DNA of 64,000 nt. It comes from Methylotenera_A sp040387515. Lineage in GTDB: Bacteria; Pseudomonadota; Gammaproteobacteria; Burkholderiales; Methylophilaceae. Both the position numbers and the translations under genes were made by a program. This document shows positions 53,648 through 62,574 of this stretch, in pieces; position 1 is the stretch's first letter, and every line of letters starts with the position of its first letter. Location: NCBI GenBank assembly GCA_040387515.1, contig JAZKDP010000007.1, positions 124,001 to 188,000 of the forward strand. Reading direction: 5' to 3'. The notes under the pieces were generated by a model, which saw only the letters and a list, made by a program, of their open reading frames with translations, was not told the origin of the DNA and ran no database searches.

Positions 53648-56029
53648 ATGAAAAAACCTATTTCAAATTTACTGATTGCACTTTGTTTAACCGTCATCGT
53701 CAGTGGATGCTCATCTCCCGAAGAAAAAGCCGAAAAGTATTATCAAAAAGGTATGGAGTTGCTGGATAAAGATCCTGATAAAGCGAAACTGGAATTTCAA
53801 AACGCGTTGCAATTAAAAAAGAGCATGCCTAAAGCAATGTACGCATTAGGCTTAATTGCAGAGCGTAAAGGTGACTTTAAAGCGACTTACGGTTTAATGA
53901 ACGAGGTCATTGAAAAAGATCCTAAGAATATTGATGCCTTGGTTAAAACGGGACAGATATTATTAGCAGCCGGTAAAGTCGATCTTGCGCTTGATAGAAG
54001 TAATAAAGCACTTGAAGTCGATAAAAACAATGTTTCTGCGCTTAATTTGCGTGCGGCCATACAGTTAAAGTTGAACGATACAAAAGGTGCGCTTGAGTAC
54101 GCAAATTTAGCGTTAAGCAAAGATCCAAATAATCAAGATGCATATATTTTATTAGCAACTGAGCGATTGTCTGCAAAAGACAATATCAAAGCACTTGAAT
54201 ATTTAGATAAGGCTTTGAGTAAAGATGAGAAAAGTTTAGCGGTGCATTTGATTAGAATCAAGGTGCTGGTGGATCTATCTAAAGTTGCTGAAGCAGATCA
54301 ATCTTTTCAAAAAATGATTAAATTGTTTCCAGATAAGACTGTAGCAAGAAAAAGCTATGCGCAATTTCTGCTTAAATATAATCGTCAGCCAGAAGCAGAG
54401 CAGCAACTGCGCGCGATTGCAGAAACTTCACCAGAATTACAATCCAAATTAGATATTGTTCGATTTGTTATTGCAACTAAAGGCGCAGATGCAGGCCGCT
54501 TGGAGTTAGAAAATTTCGTTAAAAAAGAGCCTGAAAATTATGAGCTAGCTTTTGCTTTGGTTAACTTATATCAATTGCAAAAAATGCCTCAGCTAGAAGA
54601 TAAATTGTTAAGTCAAATTGAGCAAAAAGCTGGCAATACTGCGGATGGGTATAAAGCACAAAGTATGATTGCTTATAAACTTATTCAAGCGGGCAAAAAA
54701 GAAGAAGCAAGTAAATTGTTAAACTCTATTATAGAAGCTGACAAAAGTAATGGCCAGGCATTAACGTTAAGAGCAGGTTTGGCTTTGGAAGCTAAAAATT
54801 ATGATGCGGCTATTATTGATTTAAGAACAGTTACGCGTGATTCACCTACGGCATACAACGCGCTTGTCATGTTGGCTTCCGCGCATGAAAACTCTGGCTC
54901 ACCAGAGCTTGCTGAAGAGCATTACCTTAAAGCGTTTGAAACAAGTAAATTTTCACCGACTTATGGCATTCCTTACGCGCAGTTCTTAATGCGTCGCAAA
55001 CAACCAGAACGGGCCGAAAAAGTGTTTGAAGATATGTTGGGTGCTAATCCTAACAACCCAGTTGTGATGGGATCACTTGCGCAGATTAAAATTGCGCGTG
55101 GTGATTATGCTGGTGCACAAGCACTGGCAGATGCAGCCAAAAAATTGAATGAAAACAATCCATTGGCCGATCAAATACAAGGCGCTATTTCGACTGGTCA
55201 AAATGATTTAGAAAGTGCTTTAAATTCCTTTAAGCGTGCGCATGAGGCTGCCCCAAATGCAACGCAACCCATTGTTGCAATTGTTAGAACTTATACGCGC
55301 GCCGGCAAAGCCAAAGAAGCTATCGCCTTCATTGATAGCGTTTTAAAAGACAATCCTAATAATATTGAAGCGCAACTAATCAAGGGTCAGATTCTTCTTG
55401 GCACCGGCAATATGCAAGGCGCGCAGCAAGTATTTTCTGGCGTGATACTAGCAAGCCCGAAAAACCCTGCGGGTTATCAACAACTTGCGCTTGCGCAACA
55501 GCGGCAAAATCAGCCTGCTGAGGCAGAAAAAACAATTCAGAATGGTTTAGCAGCCATACCAAAAGACTTTGGTTTAATGCTCACGCAAGCCGGTTTGTAT
55601 GAAGGGGCTAATCGTATAGAGGATGCTATTAAAGTGTACGAAGATTTGCTAAAAGAGCGTCCAGGTGTTGAAATCGTGAATAATAATTTAGCGAGTCTTT
55701 TGTTAGATTATCGTAGCGATCAAGCCAGTTTTACGCGTGCTAATACCTTGGCTAAAGATTTAAAAAACAGTACAACACCACAATTTTTAGACACCTTTGG
55801 TTGGGCTAGTTATAAAATTGGTGAATTTGGTGCTGCTGAAAAAGCATTAAAATCAGCAGTTGAAAAATCACCTGAGATTGCCGTGTTTCAATATCATTTG
55901 GCCAAAATTTATATTGCTAGAAATGATACTGTCTCGGCAAAGCAGGCGTTACAAAAATCCATTAAATTAGCTGAGAATCAGCAGTTCTCTCAAAAAGATG
56001 ATGCAATTGCATTACTTAAAACTTTATAG
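53648..56029 (+). CDS. prsT: PrsT, TPR-repeat lipoprotein of the exosortase system
   Basis: A 793-residue TPR protein with a lipobox Cys21 (VIVSGCSSPEE). From about residue 30 to the end it carries many 34-residue TPR units, such as AKLEFQNALQLKKSMPKAMYALGLIAERKGD and NQDAYILLATERLSAKDNIKALEYLDKALSKDEK. It matches the PEP-CTERM-associated PrsT family, usually encoded next to the exosortase. It presumably acts as a periplasmic scaffold on the outer leaflet of the inner membrane or on the outer membrane. The order exosortase-PrsT-ATPase is the typical one. Confidence 0.93.
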   Translation: MKKPISNLLIALCLTVIVSGCSSPEEKAEKYYQKGMELLDKDPDKAKLEFQNALQLKKSMPKAMYALGLIAERKGDFKATYGLMNEVIEKDPKNIDALVKTGQILLAAGKVDLALDRSNKALEVDKNNVSALNLRAAIQLKLNDTKGALEYANLALSKDPNNQDAYILLATERLSAKDNIKALEYLDKALSKDEKSLAVHLIRIKVLVDLSKVAEADQSFQKMIKLFPDKTVARKSYAQFLLKYNRQPEAEQQLRAIAETSPELQSKLDIVRFVIATKGADAGRLELENFVKKEPENYELAFALVNLYQLQKMPQLEDKLLSQIEQKAGNTADGYKAQSMIAYKLIQAGKKEEASKLLNSIIEADKSNGQALTLRAGLALEAKNYDAAIIDLRTVTRDSPTAYNALVMLASAHENSGSPELAEEHYLKAFETSKFSPTYGIPYAQFLMRRKQPERAEKVFEDMLGANPNNPVVMGSLAQIKIARGDYAGAQALADAAKKLNENNPLADQIQGAISTGQNDLESALNSFKRAHEAAPNATQPIVAIVRTYTRAGKAKEAIAFIDSVLKDNPNNIEAQLIKGQILLGTGNMQGAQQVFSGVILASPKNPAGYQQLALAQQRQNQPAEAEKTIQNGLAAIPKDFGLMLTQAGLYEGANRIEDAIKVYEDLLKERPGVEIVNNNLASLLLDYRSDQASFTRANTLAKDLKNSTTPQFLDTFGWASYKIGEFGAAEKALKSAVEKSPEIAVFQYHLAKIYIARNDTVSAKQALQKSIKLAENQQFSQKDDAIALLKTL

Positions 56030-56052
56030 CGGTATAGTCTGGACAATACAAC

Positions 56053-56871
56053 ATGTATGAAAGCTTTTATGGTTTGAAAGAAAAACCTTTTTCAATTCAA
56101 CCAGATCCGGAATTTTTATTTTTTAGTCTTCGTCACAGCATGGCATATGCCATGCTTGAATATGGCGTGCAAAACCGCGCGGGATTTTCTGTGATCTGTG
56201 GCGAAATAGGTTGCGGAAAAACGACATTAGTGCGCCATTTGCTGAATAATTTAGGCAATGAGTTAACTGTGGGGATTGTTTACAACACGCACGAGCATAT
56301 TGACGATTTGTTAGGCTGGATAATGCTTTCGTTTAATCAGCCGTATGAAGGCAAATCCAACTTAGCGCTGTACGATGCATTTCAGCAGTTTTTAATTAAG
56401 TGTTATAGCGAAAATAAACGTGTAGTACTTATTGTCGATGAGGCTCAAAATCTAAGCCCTGCGGCGCTAGAATCACTGCGTATGCTATCTAATATTAATG
56501 CGGATAAAGATCAGCTTTTGCAGATTATATTAGTCGGACAGCCACAATTAAGAGACTTACTTCGCAGACCAGATTTACAGCAGTTTTTTCAACGTGTTTC
56601 GGTGGACTTTTTTATACCACCATTAGAATCTTTTGAAGCGGATAAATATATTCATCATCGTTTGCATGTTGCAGGGCGCGATACGCTTTTATTTACCCCC
56701 GCGGCAACGCGTTTAATTGGCGAAGCAGCTAAAGGTATTCCGCGTAGCATTAATATCCTTTGTGATACTGCGCTTGTGTACGGTTATTCGACTAATGCAG
56801 AGAAAATTGATGTTGGATTAGTACGTGAAGTGATTAAAGATAGGGCTGAGTTTGGTGTGTTAGGTATTTAG
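56053..56871 (+). CDS. Exosortase-associated ExeA-like ATPase
   Basis: A 272-residue AAA ATPase. MYESFYGLKEKPFSIQPDPEFLFFSLRHSMAYAMLEYGVQ is the ExeA-type opening. Walker A is GEIGCGKTT (~50-58) and Walker B VVLIVDEAQNLSP (~128-140). ILVGQPQLRDLL and QRVSVDFFIPPLESFEADKYIHHRL follow. It matches the ATPase common in PEP-CTERM/exosortase loci (the PrsT partner region). It lacks the peptidoglycan-binding domain of ExeA. It is the last gene of the eps locus; the next gene is ~730 bases away. Confidence 0.92.
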   Translation: MYESFYGLKEKPFSIQPDPEFLFFSLRHSMAYAMLEYGVQNRAGFSVICGEIGCGKTTLVRHLLNNLGNELTVGIVYNTHEHIDDLLGWIMLSFNQPYEGKSNLALYDAFQQFLIKCYSENKRVVLIVDEAQNLSPAALESLRMLSNINADKDQLLQIILVGQPQLRDLLRRPDLQQFFQRVSVDFFIPPLESFEADKYIHHRLHVAGRDTLLFTPAATRLIGEAAKGIPRSINILCDTALVYGYSTNAEKIDVGLVREVIKDRAEFGVLGI

Positions 56872-57603
56872 TGGTGAAGGTTTAATCAGTTTGCAATAAT
56901 CAAAATCAGTAAGCCACTACAAAGTAAATTTAACGGTTATTGACAGAGATTTTTAATCGTCCTGAAAACTATATTTTGTGTATATGCCACAAACTCTAAA
57001 ATTTGACATGAAAGGCTAATGCCCTGCATTTTACTTTTACAGAAATCGTTTAAGTTGTCAGAAGTGGTTTATTCCTGCAGCATGATGATGTTCCCACCGT
57101 TGGTCGTGAGGTCATATTAAAAGATTAATCCATCAATACAAGTTCATTTTTTGAAATGAATCTATCTACACATAAACTTCTGAATTACGTCCCGCATATA
57201 TATTTTGATTATGCGGAGATCATCGGAATAAGAGTTATGTGCCATTCATGCCTATAAAGTAATTATTATCAAGCAGTAGAAATCTTTAATTTCAATCTTG
57301 ATTTGTTTGACAAGCACTCTGCCAAAAAAATTTAGCCAATCCCATCTAGCCTTTGATGGAAGGTATTTCCCCGTATATTTGCTAAATTATTTTAATTAAA
57401 AATGAAATAGTTTTCACCTAAGTAAATGGGATAGTAGCAATTAAGACTATTACCTACTACAGCCTTCTTTCTAATCTCAACGGCTCATAACCTGTCATTT
57501 TAGCAACACAATCAGCGGTTAAATTACCGATACTAACTATGCATGTATGGTCTTCTGCATTTGGCAACCTGCGTGTTCTTATATGGTTTTTTTGGGGATA
57601 TTG
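56872..57603. other. 732-base non-coding stretch before the PEP-CTERM gene
   Basis: No credible gene is seen in either strand; the open frames are very short. Perfect TTGACA hexamers occur at 57003-57008 and 57307-57312, but neither has a good -10 at the right spacing. A hairpin TTCATTT-TTTG-AAATGAA is at 57143-57160, without a U-run. No sigma-54 -24/-12 pair with correct spacing was found. It may hold the long leader and promoter of the PEP-CTERM gene. Confidence 0.6.
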
Positions 57604-58383
57604 ATGAAAATTAAACAAAGCCGCTTGGCATGGCTGTTGGCCAGTAGCGCGTTATTCGCGAGCCATGCAATGGCAGACGAATTGATTATGAACGGTAATT
57701 TTGAAACTTCAGGCGCAGATGTTTATGATATTCAAGGTTGGAATTCAGTAGAAGCTGGTGCTTTTGGTTCGGTGTTGTTAGAAAATGATACGCTTACCGA
57801 TGCCAGTGGTCGCAATACATTTGGCCCAGCAAGTGGTGTCAACTATGCGTTACTGGATGCTTTTACCATCAGCAATCAGGCGCTTTATCAAACATTTACT
57901 GCTAGCGCTTTTAACGCAACAACAAGTTCAGCAACATTATCATTTAGCTTGTTTGTGAATAACCAAAGTAGCAACGGTACACAAATCCATGCGACAGGTT
58001 TAGATTACACATCTGCTGACAGTTTCGAAGCGAACCAACACGTACGCGTAGACTTGTTAAATGCAGGCGCAAGTATTTTTTCTACTAGCAGTGCGGATAT
58101 TGCACAAAGCTTTTATTTAGGCGGCTCAACCGGCAATAGCGTGATTGGTGGCGATGTTGCTAATGGCTATACCAACTATTCATTCGATTTATCCTCATTA
58201 TTAGCCGCTGGTGGCACATACACTTTGCGCTTTGCCAGCGTTGCGAACGAAGGTCAATTGCAATTGGGCATTGACAACGTGAGTTTGCAAGTAGCTGCAG
58301 TGCCAGAAGCTGATACTTCTGCCATGTTGTTAGCTGGTTTTGCTGTAATGGGTTTTGTGGCGCGTCGCCGCAAGCTAGCTTAA
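57604..58383 (+). CDS. PEP-CTERM sorting-domain protein
   Basis: A 259-residue secreted protein. It has a signal peptide (MKIKQSRLAWLLASSALFASHAMA) and a beta-rich body starting NGNFETSGADVYDIQGWNS, reminiscent of carbohydrate-binding jellyrolls. The C-terminal sorting signal has VPEADTSAMLLAGFAVMGF followed by VARRRK: Pro-Glu motif, hydrophobic helix and basic tail. The ATG at 57604 has GGGGA upstream; an earlier in-frame ATG at 57547 would put non-signal residues in front. It is a likely substrate of the exosortase at 52047. The alkaline phosphatase gene follows after 60 bases, perhaps cotranscribed. Confidence 0.9.
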   Translation: MKIKQSRLAWLLASSALFASHAMADELIMNGNFETSGADVYDIQGWNSVEAGAFGSVLLENDTLTDASGRNTFGPASGVNYALLDAFTISNQALYQTFTASAFNATTSSATLSFSLFVNNQSSNGTQIHATGLDYTSADSFEANQHVRVDLLNAGASIFSTSSADIAQSFYLGGSTGNSVIGGDVANGYTNYSFDLSSLLAAGGTYTLRFASVANEGQLQLGIDNVSLQVAAVPEADTSAMLLAGFAVMGFVARRRKLA

Positions 58384-58443
58384 AAACTAGCCTAATCCAG
58401 CCATTAACTTTGTTTATTACTACTGATATTTAAGGGATTAAAA

Positions 58444-59988
58444 ATGAAATTGCAATCATTTAAAACTAACGTACTAAAAGCGACAACATTAGCGGTGATG
58501 TGTGTATTGGGTGCACAAACTGCGTACGCAGAAGATGCCGCTACTTGGTATCAAGATGGTCAAGCGGCTTTGGCGGCTTCAAAACAAATCGTGCCAAATG
58601 CAAAACGCGCTAAAAACGTTATTTTGTTTGTGGGCGATGGTATGGGCGTTTCAACGGTAACTGCCGCTCGTATTTTTGAAGGCCAATTAAGAGGTGTTGA
58701 TGGTGAGCGTAATTTATTGTCATTTGAAAAATTACCTTATGTTGCTATGTCGAAAACCTATTCTACTAACCAACAAACTGCCGATTCAGCACCAACAATG
58801 ACAGCCATGGTGACAGGTGTTAAAACCAATGATGGCGTGCTATCTGTGAACCAAAATGTATTTAACGGTGGTACTGATAATGCAGCGATTCAAGCCAATA
58901 AATTGACGACTATTTTAGAATTAGCTGAACAAAATGGCCGATCAACTGGCGTGGTTTCTACAGCGCGTATTACGCATGCAACTCCAGCAGCAACTTACGC
59001 ACACACATCAACACGTGATTGGGAAACCAAAACAGCCACTACGCCAGCGGCTGGTGTGAATGATATTGCCGCACAAGCGATTGATAATTTTGGCTTGGGT
59101 AAAGTAGGCGATGGTATAGAGGTGTTTTTAGGTGGCGGTCGTACTAAATTCTTGCCTAACACTGCAAATGATCCAGAAGATGCAGGTAGAAAAGGTGAGC
59201 GCACAGACGGCAGAAATTTAATCACCGAATACCAAACTAAATTTGGTGCAGATTACGTGTGGAATAAAGCGCAATTTGATGCGATTAATCCAGCTAACAC
59301 CAATCGGTTAATTGGCTTGTTTGAGCGTTCACACATGGAGTTTGAGTATGATAGGCCTACCGACACGGCTAAAGAACCAAGCTTAGCTGAGATGACTGAT
59401 AAAGCCATTGATGTGCTGAAAAAGAATCCGAACGGTTATTTCTTGATGGTAGAAGCTGGCCGTATCGACCACGGTCATCATGCCGGTAATGCATACCGCG
59501 CGTTGTCTGATACGGTTGCATTAAGCGATGCGGTTAAAAAAGCGCTTGAGAAAGTGGACTTAAAAGATACCTTAATCATCGTGACAGCTGACCATAGCCA
59601 CACGATGACAATGGCTGGCTATCCTGCACGTGGTAATCCAGTGTTGGGTAAAGTGATCAATCCAGGCGAAACAGTGTTTGCGTTGGCTGAAGATGGTAAG
59701 CCTTACACAACCGTTAGTTACGCAAACGGCAAGGGCTATCATGTGGGTTCAGCGGGTGAGGGCGTTTACACCTTGCCAACAGTGGCAGGTCGCCCTGCAG
59801 ATATGACGACAGTTGATACGACTGACCCTGATTTCCATCAAGAAGCATTAGTGCCAGTAAGTGCTGAAACACATGCAGCAGAAGATGTGCAGGTTTTTGC
59901 GGGTGGCCCTAAAGCATATCTATTTCATGGCGTGCAAGAACAAAGTTATATTTTCCATGTGATGAAAGATGCATTTGGTTTTAATTAA
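58444..59988 (+). CDS. phoA: Alkaline phosphatase, secreted
   Basis: A 514-residue periplasmic enzyme with a signal peptide (ATTLAVMCVLGAQTAYAED). Asp65 is in VGDGMG and the nucleophile Ser115 in TADSAPTMTA. EAGRIDHGHHAGNAYRAL (His and Asp ligands) and IVTADHSHTMTMAGY (Asp-His) are the metal-binding regions. It hydrolyses phosphate esters and normally serves phosphate starvation. It lacks a PEP-CTERM tail, ending VMKDAFGFN. A strong terminator follows. It is adjacent to the PEP-CTERM gene, which is unusual for PhoA. Confidence 0.92.
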   Translation: MKLQSFKTNVLKATTLAVMCVLGAQTAYAEDAATWYQDGQAALAASKQIVPNAKRAKNVILFVGDGMGVSTVTAARIFEGQLRGVDGERNLLSFEKLPYVAMSKTYSTNQQTADSAPTMTAMVTGVKTNDGVLSVNQNVFNGGTDNAAIQANKLTTILELAEQNGRSTGVVSTARITHATPAATYAHTSTRDWETKTATTPAAGVNDIAAQAIDNFGLGKVGDGIEVFLGGGRTKFLPNTANDPEDAGRKGERTDGRNLITEYQTKFGADYVWNKAQFDAINPANTNRLIGLFERSHMEFEYDRPTDTAKEPSLAEMTDKAIDVLKKNPNGYFLMVEAGRIDHGHHAGNAYRALSDTVALSDAVKKALEKVDLKDTLIIVTADHSHTMTMAGYPARGNPVLGKVINPGETVFALAEDGKPYTTVSYANGKGYHVGSAGEGVYTLPTVAGRPADMTTVDTTDPDFHQEALVPVSAETHAAEDVQVFAGGPKAYLFHGVQEQSYIFHVMKDAFGFN

Positions 59989-60065
59989 TTAGCTGAATTT
60001 TCTGAGATTTAAAGCATGGACTAAAATACTTGGTCATAAAACTGACGTTTTAGCTTGTTAAAGTA

Positions 60066-60104
60066 ACGGGGCGGTATTGCGATGCAATGCTGCCCCGTTT
60101 TTTT
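60066..60104 (+). terminator. Intrinsic terminator after the alkaline phosphatase gene
   Basis: ACGGGGC at 60066-60072 pairs with GCCCCGT at 60092-60098. The stem continues inward, through the bases just inside, to a five-base loop at 60080-60084. It is followed by a T-run to 60104. This is the strongest hairpin terminator in the window. Confidence 0.9.
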
Positions 60105-60154
60105 ATGCTTGTAATAAAGACTCTAGTAGTAAAGATATCAGTAAAGGAGCGCAT

Positions 60155-60916
60155 ATGCACTGGTCTATTAAGTTATTCATTATTTTGGTTGTAGTATTCA
60201 ATATTGATGTCCCAAATAGTTATGCAGCGCAGGATGATTTAACCGCGCAAAATCCAACCAACATCAATTTAACTTCGCTGAACGCGCAATTTGAAACTAC
60301 CGAATGCGCATTGCCCTGTAAAAAAAATAATCTAGCAAATAAAAAAACCATATGGTGGATGTCGCGCACGCCTAAGCAAGTCGAGCTAAGAAAAGCAGAT
60401 GCGAACACTAGCGAAATGTGGCAAATGGATGAAAATCAACAGTTAAGTTATCAATTCTTGCTGCATGATGAAAAGCGCGCTATTGAGTATTCACGTACCG
60501 ATTTAACCATGTTGGGCATGCGAGCAGATATAGAAAAATGGCAGGCTATCACTAGTCTAGTGACGCAAGCGGATTTGGCCAGCATGAAAAAATCCAGCTT
60601 AAAGAAGCAATTTAATGGCATGGGTTTAACGCAATATACCGGCAACCTGCACGGCATCAAAACCAACATTGTTTGGGTAGATGCACTGCAAATTCCACTT
60701 AGCATGACGTATGTTTATCCTAAGCAACAGTTAATCGTCAAACTCATCCAATTAAATTCCAAGTCTGAAAATGCAAAGACTGTGGAGCAGTTGCAGGCTT
60801 ATCAGCAGGTGGATTATGCCGATATTGGCGATATGGAACATTCCGCTACTGCAAAAATATGGTTATCCAAAGCGCATGATGCGCCGGGTGTGCATAGCTA
60901 TGGTCATCAACATTAA
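60155..60916 (+). CDS. Secreted protein of unknown function
   Basis: A 253-residue protein starting at ATG 60155, with AAAGGAG at 60143-60149. It has a signal peptide (IKLFIILVVVFNIDVPNSYAAQ). The mature region has a Cys pair (ECALPCKK) near residue 50, a WWMSRTPKQVELRKAD segment, and a C-terminal His-rich end GVHSYGHQH. I do not recognise a family. The His-rich tail and paired Cys may bind metal. It follows the terminator, so it has its own promoter. Confidence 0.7.
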   Translation: MHWSIKLFIILVVVFNIDVPNSYAAQDDLTAQNPTNINLTSLNAQFETTECALPCKKNNLANKKTIWWMSRTPKQVELRKADANTSEMWQMDENQQLSYQFLLHDEKRAIEYSRTDLTMLGMRADIEKWQAITSLVTQADLASMKKSSLKKQFNGMGLTQYTGNLHGIKTNIVWVDALQIPLSMTYVYPKQQLIVKLIQLNSKSENAKTVEQLQAYQQVDYADIGDMEHSATAKIWLSKAHDAPGVHSYGHQH

Positions 60917-60920
60917 TTTC

Positions 60921-60938
60921 CTAGTCCGAACGGACTAG
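60921..60938. promoter_or_regulatory. Perfect 18-base operator-like palindrome
   Basis: CTAGTCCG and CGGACTAG, separated by AA, form an 8-base perfect inverted repeat. It lies just after the secreted-protein gene and 88 bases before the glycosyltransferase at 61027. Perfect palindromes of this size and shape are typical of TetR-family operators. No U-run follows, so it is not a terminator. The regulator is not in the window. Confidence 0.5.
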
Positions 60939-61026
60939 AAAAGTGTGCAGTTAAGTCATCTTAACGCCATCTATTTCAGTCAAGCTAACTAGCAACGTAA
61001 TGATTGATTTTTAGCGGGGGCGTAGA

Positions 61027-62412
61027 GTGAAAGTCTTAACCAAATTGCATCGCGCAGGTTCACTAAAAATATACGCAGTTAAATTTGGATTAAAAAGCTT
61101 TTTTATCAATTTAAGTAGCATTTTCAATAACAGCGCCTTAACGCTATCTTCATATCCCAAACTCAATTTATCCCAGCATGCTGATCAATCGGCATTAGAT
61201 TTTACAAAAGCGTTTATCACAAACGCCAGTGTGCAACGCCTTGAATACGGCGAAAATTGGTTGCGCGATACAACGGCTAAACCGATAAAAGTCATGATGT
61301 TGGGCTTAAGAGGTTTTCCTGATGTGCAAGGCGGTATCGAAACACATGCTGAGCATTTGGCACCCATGTTAGTCAGTTTAGGTTGCGATTTAGAGGTGCT
61401 TGTACGCAGTTCCTACCAGAAACTAAATGTCGGTAAGCATTGGAATGGCGTTAAGTTAACCACTTTGTGGGCACCAAAATCGAAAGCCTTTGAAGCAATA
61501 GTGCATACTTTTTTAGGCGTTTTGTATGCGGCAATCAAGCGGCCAGATGTTCTGCATATCCACGCAATTGGCCCAGCCCTGATGACACCATTAGCTAGGT
61601 TGCTGGGCCTGCGTGTTGTGGTGACGCATCATGGGCCAGATTATAATCGTCAAAAGTGGGGCATGTTTGCTCGTCATACTTTAATGCTCGGCGAATGGTT
61701 TGGTATGCGCTTTTCAAATTGCAGAATCACCATTTCATCCGTTATTCGCGATTTGGTTGCACAAAAACACACGGTAAATTCGGTGCTTATTCATAATGGC
61801 GTTGTGTTGCCAGACTTGAATGTTTCCAGCACGCATCTTGCTCAATTCGGCTTAGAGCAAAATAAATATATTTTGCTGGTGGGTCGTTTGGTGCCAGAAA
61901 AACGCCATATAGATTTGATACAAGCATTCAACCAAGTGAATCTCTTTGGTTACAAACTAGCATTAGTCGGTTCGTCAGACCATCCAGATACTTACGTGCA
62001 GACATTGATAGACGCCTCTGTTGCAAATCCGAATATTGTATTAACTGGTTTTCAAAAGGGTGACGCATTGCGTAGTTTGTATGCGCATGCCGCCTTATTT
62101 GTATTGCCTTCATCACATGAAGGATTGTCTATCTCATTACTGGAAGCACTGAGTTATGGTTTGCCAGTCATTGCCAGCGACATTCCAGCGAATCTAGAGG
62201 TTGGGCTGAGTGACGCGCACTATTTTAAGCTGGGAAAAGTAAATGAAATAGCGAGCTTATTAACGCAACATACACAACAAGTAGTGACATCTGTAGAAAA
62301 GTTGGACAAAAAGAGACAGTTAAGAGCTTGGATTGACAGTCAATACAATTGGAAAAATATCGCCGAAAAAACAATAAAGGCATACCAAACCTCGTTCATA
62401 CACCACTTATAA
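61027..62412 (+). CDS. Glycosyltransferase (GT-B) with a long N-terminal extension
   Basis: A 461-residue protein from GTG 61027. The usual GT opening, KVMMLGLRGFPDVQGGIETHAEHLAPML, appears only at about residue 90, so there is an extra N-terminal ~88-residue region. The rest is normal: VVTHHGPDYNRQKWGMFARHTLMLGEWF, the donor domain ILLVGRLVPEKRHIDLIQAF, and the E-x7-E region LPSSHEGLSISLLEALSYGLPVIASDIPANLE. It may act with the Und-P sugar transferase gene downstream. The extension starts with basic MKVLTKLHRAGSLK and has no known domain. Confidence 0.85.
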   Translation: MKVLTKLHRAGSLKIYAVKFGLKSFFINLSSIFNNSALTLSSYPKLNLSQHADQSALDFTKAFITNASVQRLEYGENWLRDTTAKPIKVMMLGLRGFPDVQGGIETHAEHLAPMLVSLGCDLEVLVRSSYQKLNVGKHWNGVKLTTLWAPKSKAFEAIVHTFLGVLYAAIKRPDVLHIHAIGPALMTPLARLLGLRVVVTHHGPDYNRQKWGMFARHTLMLGEWFGMRFSNCRITISSVIRDLVAQKHTVNSVLIHNGVVLPDLNVSSTHLAQFGLEQNKYILLVGRLVPEKRHIDLIQAFNQVNLFGYKLALVGSSDHPDTYVQTLIDASVANPNIVLTGFQKGDALRSLYAHAALFVLPSSHEGLSISLLEALSYGLPVIASDIPANLEVGLSDAHYFKLGKVNEIASLLTQHTQQVVTSVEKLDKKRQLRAWIDSQYNWKNIAEKTIKAYQTSFIHHL

Positions 62413-62496
62413 GCAGATGCTATCTCTGTAATTTAATAGGCATAAAGTGGTTAATTATCGTTAAGTAGTAGCTAATTAAGCATGGATGACAGTCAG

Positions 62497-62544
62497 TTGA
62501 TAGCGCATACATATCAATGTCATATTCGTTGCATAAGCTATCAA
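62497..62544. repeat. Inverted repeat in the leader of the second Und-P sugar transferase gene
   Basis: TTGATAGC at 62497-62504 and GCTATCAA at 62537-62544 are perfect 8-base arms around a 32-base loop. It lies 30 bases before the start codon in a 162-base gap. It may be a leader fold or a regulatory site. Confidence 0.3.
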
Positions 62545-62574
62545 GCTATTTGCCAATAATAATGCGAATCCAGA

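Noticed and set aside
57060..57080. Sigma-54 promoter before the PEP-CTERM gene (GGTTTATTCCTGC)
   Set aside because: Only nine bases separate the GG and GC, instead of ten.
57547..57603. Extension of the PEP-CTERM protein to an ATG at 57547
   Set aside because: It would precede the signal peptide with unlikely residues; ATG 57604 has a clear GGGGA site.
60077..60154. Extension of the secreted protein to an ATG at 60077 or nearby
   Set aside because: It would start inside the phosphatase terminator, and ATG 60155 has AAAGGAG.
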